Assembly (NCBI RefSeq): GCF_003203515.1
Contig: NZ_BGNG01000007.1
Coordinates: forward strand, 1 to 64,000
Direction of reading: 5' to 3'
DNA length: 64,000 nt
Source of the DNA: Glaciecola sp. KUL10
GTDB taxonomy: Bacteria; Pseudomonadota; Gammaproteobacteria; Enterobacterales; Alteromonadaceae
Shown piece after piece: positions 28,069-37,086 of the stretch (position 1 is the stretch's first letter; every line of letters starts with the position of its first letter). The position numbers and the translations under genes were made by a program. Under the pieces are notes generated by a model. It was not told where the DNA came from and searched no databases. It worked only from the letters and a program-made list of their open reading frames with translations.

Positions 28069-29454
28069 ATGCGCGGAAATACTGAAATAATTTATGGTCT
28101 CGATGACAAGCCGCCTTTCGGTCAAAGCTTTACCGCTGCCATCCAGCATGTACTTGCCAGTTTTGTTGGCATAGTAACACCAACCCTAGTCATCGGTTCG
28201 AGCCTAGGTTTGTATAACGAAATCCCATATCTAATTAGCATGGCGCTTATCATATCGGGTGTGGGCACTGCCGTGCAGGCACGTCGGTATCGAGGTGTAG
28301 GTGCAGGGTTGATAGCTTTGCAAGGTACTAGCTTTGCATTCTTGACCGCTTTTATAACAGGTGGATTGCTTGTAAAAAGTAAAGGCGGCACGAACGAAGA
28401 AATACTAGCGGTGTTGTTCACTATCACCTTTCTAGGTGCGTTTATCGAAATCTTCATGAGCTTTTTTATCCGCTACGTTAAAAAGATCATCACTCCGCTT
28501 ACAACAGGTGTTGTTATAACAACAATTGGCGTGTCATTAATCAAAGTTGGTATGACTGACATTGCTGGTGGATTTGGCGCTCAAGACTTTGGTAGTTTAT
28601 CTAATCTTGCACTAGGAGGATTAGTGCTCGCTATTATTATTGGTCTGAACAACTCTTCTCGCCCCTTATTGCGCTTATCCGCAATTTTTATTGGTATTAT
28701 CGTTGGTTCGTTGATCGCTTATTCAAGTGGAATGAGCGTGTTTAAAAGTCCAGATAGTATTGAGCTACTTGCTTTCCCAATTCCATTTAAATATGGCTTT
28801 GCCTTTAGTTGGGATGTATTTATCCCAGTTGCTTTAGTCTATTGCTTAAGCACTATCGAAACAGCCGGCGATTTAACGGCAAATAGTCTGTTTTGTGGTT
28901 TACCCATAAAAGGCAAACAATACATTAGTCGAATCAAAGGTGGTATTTTGGCTGATGGCATAAACTCTATGCTTGCCGGCATATTTAATACATTTCCTAA
29001 TACTACTTTTGGGCAAAATAATGCAGTGATACAACTTACTGGTGTCACAAGTCGCTATATTGCGTATTTTATTTCATTTATTTTGGTAGTCTTGGGCTTA
29101 TTCCCAATTTTGGGTGTAGTGCTACAAAACATTCCTAAGCCGGTTTTAGGTGGCGCTACATTAGTGATGTTTGCCACTATTGCAGTGGCGGGCATTAAAA
29201 TTCTGAGCTCCGAGCCCATCAATCGGCGTAGCAGCTTGATCATTGCCAGCTCTTTTGGCCTGGGCTTTGGTACGATGTTAGTACCTGATGTGTTGTCGCA
29301 TTTGCCAAGTTTACTGCAGAATATATTTTCTTCTGCTGTCTCTACCGCAGGGTTTACCGCTATTATAATGACCTTAATTTTACCTGATAACCAAATAACT
29401 TCGTTTATCCCTGAGGTAAATAACACAAAACTAAAAGAAGCTGATGCTCCATGA
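28069..29454 (+). CDS. NCS2 urate/xanthine permease
   Basis: 461 residues with 12-14 predicted transmembrane helices. The nucleobase-ascorbate transporter signature is present as QNNAVIQLTGVTSR (about 307-320), and the TM8 acidic motif as STIETAGDLTA (about 262-272). Both resemble the bacterial urate/xanthine group (UacT/XanP type) more than uracil permeases. It would import urate or xanthine with protons for the enzymes encoded downstream. The next gene overlaps its stop by ATGA. Confidence 0.9.
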   Translation: MRGNTEIIYGLDDKPPFGQSFTAAIQHVLASFVGIVTPTLVIGSSLGLYNEIPYLISMALIISGVGTAVQARRYRGVGAGLIALQGTSFAFLTAFITGGLLVKSKGGTNEEILAVLFTITFLGAFIEIFMSFFIRYVKKIITPLTTGVVITTIGVSLIKVGMTDIAGGFGAQDFGSLSNLALGGLVLAIIIGLNNSSRPLLRLSAIFIGIIVGSLIAYSSGMSVFKSPDSIELLAFPIPFKYGFAFSWDVFIPVALVYCLSTIETAGDLTANSLFCGLPIKGKQYISRIKGGILADGINSMLAGIFNTFPNTTFGQNNAVIQLTGVTSRYIAYFISFILVVLGLFPILGVVLQNIPKPVLGGATLVMFATIAVAGIKILSSEPINRRSSLIIASSFGLGFGTMLVPDVLSHLPSLLQNIFSSAVSTAGFTAIIMTLILPDNQITSFIPEVNNTKLKEADAP

Positions 29455-30842
29455 ACCACGTCACCAAACCCAACATCGACAAGACATCACAAAAGATTTG
29501 GTTAAAGTCACCTTTGGCTGTATTTACTGCAAGCAATTCAGATGCAAGCGGGGGACTTGTTGTTCATGACGATAAAATTATTGAATGCATTTCCGCGGGG
29601 CAAACGCCAAAATCTGAATATGATAGTGTAATAGAATGCGGCAATTTCGTGCTGACTCCTGGACTTATCAATACACATCATCATTTTTATCAAACGCTTA
29701 CCCGTTGTTTACCTCAAGCTATTAACAAACCACTATTTCCTTGGCTAAAAACCTTGTATAAAGTTTGGCAACATCTTGATGACGAAATGCTATATAGCGC
29801 AACACAGTTGGCGTCTTTAGAGCTAATGCTGTCGGGAACTAGTATGGTCTGCGATCACCACTATGTTTTCCCTAAAGGTTTAGATAATGCGATCGACATT
29901 CAGGCTGAGGCACTCAAACAACTAGGTTGTCGTGCAATGCTAACTCGCGGATCAATGAGTTTGGGAGAATCAGATGGTGGCTTGCCACCTGATTCAGTAG
30001 TGCAAACACAAGACACAATTATTCAAGACAGTATAAGGGTAATCAAGCAGCACCATGAGAGCTTTGAGGGTGCATACTTAAATATTGCGTTGGCGCCGTG
30101 TTCGCCTTTTTCTGTGACCACCGAGTTAATGCAAGAAACAGCGTCTGTGGCCCAAAAACACAATGTTTTATTGCACACCCACTTAGCCGAAACCGAGGAT
30201 GAAAACGTATTTTGTGAGCGCATGTACGGTATGCGGCCTCTCGCTTACTTAGATAAGTGCAATTGGTTAGGCCCGCAAACTTGGCTTGCTCATGGTATAC
30301 ATTTTTCGGCTGACGAAATTACCTTACTCGGTAAACACAAAGTGGGCATTGCGCACTGTCCTAGTTCTAATATGCTCTTGGCCTCAGGTATTTGCCCTAC
30401 GCTTGAACTTGAAAAAGCGGGATGTAAAATCGGCATGGCTGTCGACGGTTCAGCGTCTAACGATTGTTCTAATTTGTCTCAAGAAGTCCGTCAGTCTTTA
30501 CTGCAACAACGTTTAAAGTATGGAGCTGAGTTGATCACCGCTGAGAAAGTACTGGGTTGGGCAACTGCTGGTTCTGCAAGCGTTCTTCACCGCAATGACA
30601 TTGGCGAACTCGCGCCAGGGAAACAGGCGGATATTGCTTTTTTTGATCTTAATGAATTACGTTTTTCAGGTGCAGGCGATCCTATCGCGGCATTGGTCAC
30701 CTGTGGTGTTTACAAAGCCAGTAAATTAATGGTTGGCGGCAATTTGGTAATTGAAGATGAGCAACATGCAAACGCGCTAAGTGAACAAATATTGCATCAA
30801 CATACTCAGCTAGCCAAACAACTTCACGCTAAGTCGGCTTAG
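29451..30842 (+). CDS. 8-oxoguanine deaminase
   Basis: 463-residue amidohydrolase-superfamily (TIM barrel) deaminase. The metal ligand pair is THHHFYQT, downstream metal/catalytic residues are HTHLAE, and the last parts are WLAHGIHF, HCPSSNMLL and DGSASND. The phrase RGSMSLGESDGGLPPDS matches the 8-oxoguanine deaminase group (as in Pseudomonas Pa0142) rather than classical guanine or chlorohydrolase members. The reaction is 8-oxoguanine to urate plus ammonia, feeding damaged purines into the urate branch. The start overlaps the permease stop. Confidence 0.85.
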   Translation: MNHVTKPNIDKTSQKIWLKSPLAVFTASNSDASGGLVVHDDKIIECISAGQTPKSEYDSVIECGNFVLTPGLINTHHHFYQTLTRCLPQAINKPLFPWLKTLYKVWQHLDDEMLYSATQLASLELMLSGTSMVCDHHYVFPKGLDNAIDIQAEALKQLGCRAMLTRGSMSLGESDGGLPPDSVVQTQDTIIQDSIRVIKQHHESFEGAYLNIALAPCSPFSVTTELMQETASVAQKHNVLLHTHLAETEDENVFCERMYGMRPLAYLDKCNWLGPQTWLAHGIHFSADEITLLGKHKVGIAHCPSSNMLLASGICPTLELEKAGCKIGMAVDGSASNDCSNLSQEVRQSLLQQRLKYGAELITAEKVLGWATAGSASVLHRNDIGELAPGKQADIAFFDLNELRFSGAGDPIAALVTCGVYKASKLMVGGNLVIEDEQHANALSEQILHQHTQLAKQLHAKSA

Positions 30843-30848
30843 AGATTT

Positions 30849-32105
30849 ATGACAAGATCACTTTCTACCAATAACACCTTGCCAGCCGCTTTTGTATCTA
30901 TGCCAAAAGAAACGGATAAGATTAAAGTGGCAAGTAAAGATTTTTCCGACGTAACTTTGGCTTGTCCACTTGCCAATATGCGCTTAGCGGTTAAAGACCT
31001 TTTTCACATTGACGGACTGTCTACAGCAGCAGGCAATCCTACTTGGGCGAAAACACATCCAACACCCGACACAACTAACTCAAGTGTGTCGGCGCTTATT
31101 CAAGCCGGCGCGCGCTATGTTGGCAAAACGCTGACAGACGAGCTTGCGTATAGTCTAAATGGTCAAAATATCCACTATCCAGCCTTATACAACCCAGTTA
31201 CACCAGATAGGATAGTAGGAGGTTCATCAAGTGGTTCAGCAGCGGCTGTATCTAGTGACATTGCCGATATAGGCTTGGGCACAGATACTGGCGGCTCAAT
31301 TAGAGTACCAGCAAGCTACAACGGTTTATTTGGCTTACGAACTACACACGGAGTAATACCCAAGGACAACATGGTTCCACTGGCGCCAAGCTTCGACACA
31401 GTCGGTTGGATGTGCAAAAGCATTGAGTTACTTGAAGAAGTGGGCAAAGTACTTTTACCTAAAAGCAAAATGCTAGCCAGCGATTCACAAGCAAACGAGA
31501 TACGTATATTTGTTGCGAGCAATTTAATAGCCGCATCAGAACAAAGCAGGGAAATACAAAACTGGCTGACCACTTTGAGCAAAGTAGCCATAACAAAAGG
31601 GGAGTTTGATGTCATCGCGATGGACACGAGCAATACCTTTCGAATACTTCAGGGCTTTGAAATATGGCAGCAACATGGGCAATGGATTTCTGCGAATTCA
31701 CCTAAATTTGCAGACGATGTTGAGCAACGGTTTAAATGGTGTAAAAGCTTAAGCCTAACGCAGCAAGAAATGGCAAAATCGCAACAACAAACCATTAAGC
31801 ACTATGTCGATGAAATATTTGAGCAACATGATCTAATACTATTGCCAACGACACCTGGACTAGCCCCTCTGATTGGTCAAGAACCGAGTGAAATGGCAAG
31901 TTACCGAGAAGAACTCATGGCCTTAACCGCAATAGCGGGTCTAAGTGGCCGTCCGCAAATACACTTGCCTTTATTTAAGATAGATGACGCGCCCTGCGGT
32001 TTATCTTTAATTGGTAAGCTGGGGGAAGATCTTAAATTGGTTCAACTAGCAAAGCAGCTTATACATACAAGTAAACTGGCGCCGAAAGAGAGGCATATTC
32101 AATGA
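30849..32105 (+). CDS. amidase, likely oxalurate-branch amidohydrolase
   Basis: 418 residues of the amidase-signature family. The Lys-cisSer-Ser triad is seen as Lys49 (RLAVKDLF), the GGSSSGS loop (124-130) and Ser150 (TDTGGS). It starts 6 bases after the deaminase gene and overlaps the gamma-glutamyltransferase-like gene by ATGA. In Klebsiella hpxWXYZ a comparable amidase (HpxY) lies beside HpxW, a gamma-glutamyltransferase-family oxamate amidohydrolase. By analogy this enzyme could cleave oxalurate to oxamate; this is inference from neighbourhood, and the substrate is not visible in the sequence. It could also be an AtzF-like allophanate hydrolase. Confidence 0.75.
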   Translation: MTRSLSTNNTLPAAFVSMPKETDKIKVASKDFSDVTLACPLANMRLAVKDLFHIDGLSTAAGNPTWAKTHPTPDTTNSSVSALIQAGARYVGKTLTDELAYSLNGQNIHYPALYNPVTPDRIVGGSSSGSAAAVSSDIADIGLGTDTGGSIRVPASYNGLFGLRTTHGVIPKDNMVPLAPSFDTVGWMCKSIELLEEVGKVLLPKSKMLASDSQANEIRIFVASNLIAASEQSREIQNWLTTLSKVAITKGEFDVIAMDTSNTFRILQGFEIWQQHGQWISANSPKFADDVEQRFKWCKSLSLTQQEMAKSQQQTIKHYVDEIFEQHDLILLPTTPGLAPLIGQEPSEMASYREELMALTAIAGLSGRPQIHLPLFKIDDAPCGLSLIGKLGEDLKLVQLAKQLIHTSKLAPKERHIQ

Positions 32106-33691
32106 AAACATCGAGGATGAGTACAGCGTCATTCACCTCTCCACATTTTGCTGCCACGAATGCAGGCATCGACATACTGGATAAAGGAGGCACTGCGATT
32201 GAAGCAATGGTTGCAGCAGCAGCATCTATTGCAGTTAACTACCCCCATATGAACGGCTTAGGTGGTGATGGTTTTTGGTTAATTAGCGAACCTGAAAAGC
32301 CTCCAATAGCAATAAATGCAGCAGGTGTTGCAGCAAAAGCAGCTGACTTATCCTTTTATGATGGTTTATCGAGTATTCCCAGCAGTGGTCCTAAAGCGGC
32401 GTTAACAATGGCAGGCGCTGTCTCTGGTTGGCAAAAAGCCCTAGAAATTAGCGATAGCTGGCAAAAGAATAAGTCATTGTCTCTGCTATTAGGTCATGCA
32501 ATTGAGCAAGCGCAGTCAGGTGTAAAGGTCACCCAAAGTATGTGTGATGCTAGTCATAAAACCTTTGAAAATATGTCAAGTTCGGCGGCTTTTGCGCAGT
32601 TTTTGTCAGACGGTAAGCCACTCAGTAAAGGCGAGTTAATTAAGTTACCACTCTTATCCAAAACCTTAACAAAGCTTGTTGAAAATGGTCTAAGCGATTT
32701 TTATCAAGGCGAAGTTGCAGCGCAACTTGCCCATGATCTTTGCGCAGCAGGATCGCCCATACAGCTTCAAGACTTTCATGACTACCAAGCTGAAGTCGTC
32801 GAGCCTTTGAACGTTAAGGTGAGTAAAGGAAAGCTTTACAATCTTCCTGCGCCCACACAAGGTATTGCCTCGCTTATTATTCTAGCCTTGTATGATCTGC
32901 TTCAGCACCACGTTACTGACGACCTTAGTCATGCACACTTGCTGATTGAGTGCACAAAACAAGCCTTTATTCAAAGAAATAAATACCTGACCGATCCCTC
33001 TAGGCTTGACATAGCTCTAAATGAATTGCTCGATCAAGCCAGCATTAAAGCTATGGCTGACAATATATCAATGACTTCTGCTGCTCCATGGCCGCATGCA
33101 GCAGCCAAGGGCGATACTGTTTGGATGGGTGCTTGCGATAACCAAGGTCGCATGGTGAGTTATATACAGAGTTTGTATTGGGAGTTTGGCAGTGGCGTAG
33201 TGAGCCCTTCAACAGGTATTGTTTGGAACAACCGTGGTACTTCATTTAGTTTAGAAAAAAACAGTCTTGGGCAATTGGCGCCAGGATTGCAACCCTTTCA
33301 CACCTTAAACCCAGCTTTTGCTGAGTTAAATGACGGAAGGCGCATAGCATACGGGACAATGGGCGGAGAAGGACAACCACAAACTCAAGCAGCTACAATT
33401 ACGCGTTACGTTTATCAAAATATGCCTCTGCAAGATGCGTTTTCTAAAGGTCGCTGGTTGTTGGGTCGAACTTGGGGCGAAAACTCACACAATTTAAAAC
33501 TAGAGTGTGATATTGGTGAAGATATTGAGAGTCGTTTAGTCAACATGGGGCATGACGTGGTGAGCGTTCCAGCAAAGAGCGAAATCATGGGGCACTCAGG
33601 CGCGGTAGTTTTGCACACAGATGGCACCTGTGAAGCCACTACTGATCCAAGAAGCGATGGCAAAGCCATTGTTCAATCTGTTGATACTTAA
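32102..33691 (+). CDS. hpxW: gamma-glutamyltransferase-family hydrolase, HpxW-like oxamate amidohydrolase
   Basis: 529-residue Ntn hydrolase of the gamma-glutamyltransferase family. It should self-cleave before Thr339 (GDTVWMGACDNQG), which becomes the nucleophile of the small subunit. Other family features are NGLGGDGFW (about 51-59), YPHMNG and GTMGGEGQPQ. It has no signal peptide, unlike periplasmic Ggt, so it is cytosolic. Its length is close to that of Klebsiella HpxW (oxamate to oxalate plus ammonia), and it sits in a purine locus beside an amidase and the oxalurate-forming aminotransferase PucG, which supports that role. The gene symbol is by analogy; glutathione cleavage is the alternative. 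Confidence 0.75.
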   Translation: MKTSRMSTASFTSPHFAATNAGIDILDKGGTAIEAMVAAAASIAVNYPHMNGLGGDGFWLISEPEKPPIAINAAGVAAKAADLSFYDGLSSIPSSGPKAALTMAGAVSGWQKALEISDSWQKNKSLSLLLGHAIEQAQSGVKVTQSMCDASHKTFENMSSSAAFAQFLSDGKPLSKGELIKLPLLSKTLTKLVENGLSDFYQGEVAAQLAHDLCAAGSPIQLQDFHDYQAEVVEPLNVKVSKGKLYNLPAPTQGIASLIILALYDLLQHHVTDDLSHAHLLIECTKQAFIQRNKYLTDPSRLDIALNELLDQASIKAMADNISMTSAAPWPHAAAKGDTVWMGACDNQGRMVSYIQSLYWEFGSGVVSPSTGIVWNNRGTSFSLEKNSLGQLAPGLQPFHTLNPAFAELNDGRRIAYGTMGGEGQPQTQAATITRYVYQNMPLQDAFSKGRWLLGRTWGENSHNLKLECDIGEDIESRLVNMGHDVVSVPAKSEIMGHSGAVVLHTDGTCEATTDPRSDGKAIVQSVDT

Positions 33692-33705
33692 TAAAAGGCA
33701 AGATA

Positions 33706-34524
33706 ATGGATTTAATATTAACGAACTTACCGACAATCGCCGCACTTATTGCAACAGGAGTCGTCGCAGGTCTATTAGCCGGTTTACTGGGCGTCGGTGG
33801 TGGTATCGTGATTGTTCCGATACTCTATTTTTTGTTTCAAGCTTTTGGGGTTTCACCAGATTCTGCAATGGTGATTGCCACGGCAACATCTTTAGCGACC
33901 ATCGTACCCACTTCAGTTACTTCGATGCGCGCCCACCACAAAAAAGGAAATGTCGATTTTGCGCTCTTGAAGTTATGGAGCGGCTTTATCGTTGTAGGTG
34001 TGTTAGTTGGCAGTTATTTAGTGACAAAAGTAGATGGTCAATGGCTCAGCATATTGTTTGGTATTATTGCCACCTTGTCCGCCCTAAATATGTTATTTGG
34101 CAGTAAAACTGCAGTGTTTAACGACTTGCCGAATAAAGCGGGGCAAGCTGGCATGGGCACCAGTGTCGGGCTGTTTAGTTCGCTCGTCGGAATTGGTGGA
34201 GGTACGTTAACTGTGCCTATGCTGACCTTTTGCAACTACCCTGCACACAAGGCTGTCGGTACAGCAGCAGCTGTCGGCTTACTGATTTCTTTGCCTGCTG
34301 CAATTACTATGCTCGTAGTTGGCGTAACGCCTGCAGATGCGCCAATCGGCACATTTGGCTTGGTCAATTTAGTTGGCTTTGTTTGTATTGTGCCATTGAC
34401 GGTATTATTTGCGCCAATAGGGGCAAACCTCGCGCACAATATGGATGCAGCAAAACTTAAGAAAGTTTTTGCTGTTGTGCTAATGATCACCGGCATTCGT
34501 ATGCTCTCACAAGTTTTCTTATAG
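33706..34524 (+). CDS. TauE/SafE-family anion exporter
   Basis: 272 residues with eight predicted helices arranged as an internal duplication: GLLGVGGGIVIVPIL (about 24-38) in the first half and SLVGIGGGTLTVPML (about 162-176) in the second, the signature of TauE/SafE permeases that move sulfite, sulfoacetate or related small anions. It lies between the HpxW-like gene and the aminotransferase gene, with gaps of 14 and 6 bases. I infer it may move oxalate or oxamate out of the cell. No direct evidence of substrate. Confidence 0.8.
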   Translation: MDLILTNLPTIAALIATGVVAGLLAGLLGVGGGIVIVPILYFLFQAFGVSPDSAMVIATATSLATIVPTSVTSMRAHHKKGNVDFALLKLWSGFIVVGVLVGSYLVTKVDGQWLSILFGIIATLSALNMLFGSKTAVFNDLPNKAGQAGMGTSVGLFSSLVGIGGGTLTVPMLTFCNYPAHKAVGTAAAVGLLISLPAAITMLVVGVTPADAPIGTFGLVNLVGFVCIVPLTVLFAPIGANLAHNMDAAKLKKVFAVVLMITGIRMLSQVFL

Positions 34525-34530
34525 GATTAC

Positions 34531-35757
34531 ATGATGTCTTTACTTACCCCACCTCCTCGTTTGCTAATGGGTCCAGGTCCGATCAATTGCTATCCGCGTG
34601 TGCTAAATGCAATGTCGACCCAATTAGTAGGCCAATATGACCCTGTTATGACTGGCTACATGAATGAAACCATGTCACTTTATCGCAAGGTGTTTAAAAC
34701 AGAAAACAAGCAAACATTTTTGATTGACGGAACGTCTAGAGCAGGGATAGAAGCAGTATTGGTATCGATTGTTGAACCTGGTGACAAGGTATTAGTGCCT
34801 ATTTTTGGACGCTTCGGTCATTTATTGGCAGAAATAGCCGAGCGAGCAGGTGCAAAGGTACACACTATTGAAGTACCGTGGGGCGAAGTATTTGAGCCTC
34901 AACAAATTGAAGACGCCGTTAAACAGGTTCGCCCAAAGGTTGTTGCTGTTGTACAGGGCGATACCTCAACAACGATGCTACAACCTCTCGATGAAATTGG
35001 AGCAATTTGCCGTCGATATGATGCCTTATTTTATTCAGATGGCACTGCATCTATTGGCGGAAATCCCTTTGAAACTGATTTATGGCAACTTGATGCTGTG
35101 TCAGTTGGTTTGCAAAAATGTCTGGGGGGCCCATCAGGCAGCGCCCCCGTGACCTTTGGTGAGCGTTATTTAGATATCGTCAATAAACGCAGGCATGTAG
35201 AAGCCGGTATCCGAAACAATCAGCATGTTGATGGTCAAGCATCTAGGATACGCTCTAACTACTTTGATATTCCAATGATTATGGATTATTGGGGAGAAGA
35301 ACGCCTAAACCACCATACAGAAGCATCTTCGATGCTTTATTGTGCCAGAGAATGTGCTTTGCAATTGTTAGAAGAAGGCATCGACAAGAGCATTGCTAGA
35401 CATCAACTAGTAGGCGATGCGATGTTAGCTGGTGTTAAAGGGTTAAACTTAAAACCCTTTGGCGACTTGCGTCATAAAATGACCAATGTTGTAGGCGTCT
35501 ACATCCCTGAGGGCATCAACGGAGAAGCTATTCGCCACACTATGCTACACGATTTCAATATCGAAATTGGCACTAGCTTTGGGCCTCTGCACGGTAAGAT
35601 TTGGCGTATTGGCACGATGGGATATAACGCGCGACCAGACGCCGTTTATCAAACGCTACAATCCCTTGAAACCTGCCTAAGAAGAGCCGGACATAAGCTT
35701 TCACTTGGGGAAGGTGTAGACTCAGCTTACGCAGTATATTCGGGTCACGCACTATGA
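34531..35757 (+). CDS. pucG: (S)-ureidoglycine-glyoxylate aminotransferase
   Basis: 408-residue class V aminotransferase (fold type I) with PLP Lys196 in SVGLQKCLGG, the Asp of the PLP-binding segment in FYSDGTASIGG, and RLLMGPGPIN at the N-terminus. It is PucG-like: (S)-ureidoglycine + glyoxylate to oxalurate + glycine, the step after allantoate amidohydrolase. The 4-base overlap with the allantoate amidohydrolase gene and the neighbouring HpxW-like hydrolase support this over generic serine-glyoxylate aminotransferases. No glyoxylate-producing ureidoglycolate lyase was found nearby. Confidence 0.85.
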   Translation: MMSLLTPPPRLLMGPGPINCYPRVLNAMSTQLVGQYDPVMTGYMNETMSLYRKVFKTENKQTFLIDGTSRAGIEAVLVSIVEPGDKVLVPIFGRFGHLLAEIAERAGAKVHTIEVPWGEVFEPQQIEDAVKQVRPKVVAVVQGDTSTTMLQPLDEIGAICRRYDALFYSDGTASIGGNPFETDLWQLDAVSVGLQKCLGGPSGSAPVTFGERYLDIVNKRRHVEAGIRNNQHVDGQASRIRSNYFDIPMIMDYWGEERLNHHTEASSMLYCARECALQLLEEGIDKSIARHQLVGDAMLAGVKGLNLKPFGDLRHKMTNVVGVYIPEGINGEAIRHTMLHDFNIEIGTSFGPLHGKIWRIGTMGYNARPDAVYQTLQSLETCLRRAGHKLSLGEGVDSAYAVYSGHAL

Positions 35758-37022
35758 GCCAAGCCAGTCGTAGTCACTTACTCTTTGAACGAGCTCAATG
35801 GGTGATGCAAGCTTGTGAAGATCTAGGTGCGATTAGTCAATCGCCTGTCTATGTGGATAGGCGTTATTTAACTAAAGAACACAAAGCAGCAAACTCTCTT
35901 GTAATGACTTGGATGAAAGAGAGGTCAATGCGTACATGGGAAGACGCAGTGGGCAATGTGTGTGGACGCTTACAAAGCAAAAACCCTAATGCGAAGTCAT
36001 TATTGTTTGGCAGTCACTTGGATACTGTTGTCAATGGCGGTAAATATGATGGCATGTTAGGCGTTATAGCCCCCTTAGCGCTAGTAGACTTGCTACTTGA
36101 AGATAGTACTGAATTTCCTTTTCACATCGATATTGTCGGTTTTTGCGATGAAGAAGGCACGCGCTTTGGTTCGACGTTATTAGGCAGTAGAGCATTAACG
36201 GGCAAGTGGCAGCGCGAATGGGCGAATTTACAAGATGCCGATGGCAAAAGCCTGCGACAAGCAATGCAAGACTTTGGCTTAAATTTTGACGCAGTCGATG
36301 ACGCCAAGCTTGATTCGAATTCCTTACTTTCATATGTGGAAGTCCATATTGAACAAGGCCCAGTGCTTGAAGAAAAAAACCTGCCAGTTGGTGTGGTAAG
36401 CGCTATTACAGGAGCAAAACGTTTTAATATAAGCCTAAAAGGTATGGCTGGCCATGCAGGCACAGTGCCAATGGCGAATCGTCAAGATGCGCTTTTGGGG
36501 GCAAGTGAAATGGTGTTAGCGGTAGAGCAATGTGCCATCGATTATGAAGTCGTGGCAACTGTGGGAAAGATAAATAATTCTCCAAATGCGGTTAATGTGA
36601 TTTCGGGTATGTGTGAATTTAGTCTTGATGTTCGCAGCGACAATGATCAACGTCGAGATGCTGCAATTACCGAAATGACCGCTGTGTTTGAAAATATCGC
36701 TAAACATCGCGCATTGAGTTTGGAGATTACAGAAACGCATCAAGCCCCCGCTATTTTATGTTCTCAAAGCTTGATTAGGCAACTGGGTATAGCCTGTGTT
36801 AGTGCACAAGTTGCACCTAATGATGAACCATTTCAATTACTGTCAGGGGCAGGGCATGATGCAATGGCGATGGCTGAGATTTGTGAAGTCGGCATGCTAT
36901 TTGTCCGTTGCGATAAGGGAATTAGTCATCATCCCAAAGAGTCAATTTTAGTAAGTGATGTGCAAGATACACTGGCGGTATTACAAGCGTTTGTGATGCA
37001 CTTTGAGCAAAGTATTCAATAG
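35754..37022 (+). CDS. allC: allantoate amidohydrolase, M20 family
   Basis: 422-residue M20-family hydrolase. Metal and catalytic positions are seen in GSHLDTV, GGKYDGMLG, DEEGTRF and VEVHIEQGPVLE, and a late His in SGAGHDAMA. It would hydrolyse allantoate to (S)-ureidoglycine, CO2 and NH3, releasing the substrate for the PucG aminotransferase whose gene it overlaps by ATGA. Related N-carbamoyl-amino-acid hydrolases are the alternative, but the location settles the call. A hairpin overlaps its stop codon (37020-37040). Confidence 0.88.
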   Translation: MSQASRSHLLFERAQWVMQACEDLGAISQSPVYVDRRYLTKEHKAANSLVMTWMKERSMRTWEDAVGNVCGRLQSKNPNAKSLLFGSHLDTVVNGGKYDGMLGVIAPLALVDLLLEDSTEFPFHIDIVGFCDEEGTRFGSTLLGSRALTGKWQREWANLQDADGKSLRQAMQDFGLNFDAVDDAKLDSNSLLSYVEVHIEQGPVLEEKNLPVGVVSAITGAKRFNISLKGMAGHAGTVPMANRQDALLGASEMVLAVEQCAIDYEVVATVGKINNSPNAVNVISGMCEFSLDVRSDNDQRRDAAITEMTAVFENIAKHRALSLEITETHQAPAILCSQSLIRQLGIACVSAQVAPNDEPFQLLSGAGHDAMAMAEICEVGMLFVRCDKGISHHPKESILVSDVQDTLAVLQAFVMHFEQSIQ

Positions 37023-37040
37023 TCACAGACATCGTGACTA
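37020..37040 (+). promoter_or_regulatory. hairpin spanning the allC stop codon
   Basis: TAGTCAC/GTGACTA, a perfect 7-bp inverted repeat with a 7-base loop (AGACATC). The TAG stop codon lies inside the left arm. There is no T run, so it is unlikely to be a full terminator. It could modulate readthrough or stability between allC and the cupin/permease genes. Confidence 0.45.
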
Positions 37041-37086
37041 AGTGATAAATGGCAATAATTTAAACCAAATCAATCAAGGATAAAAT

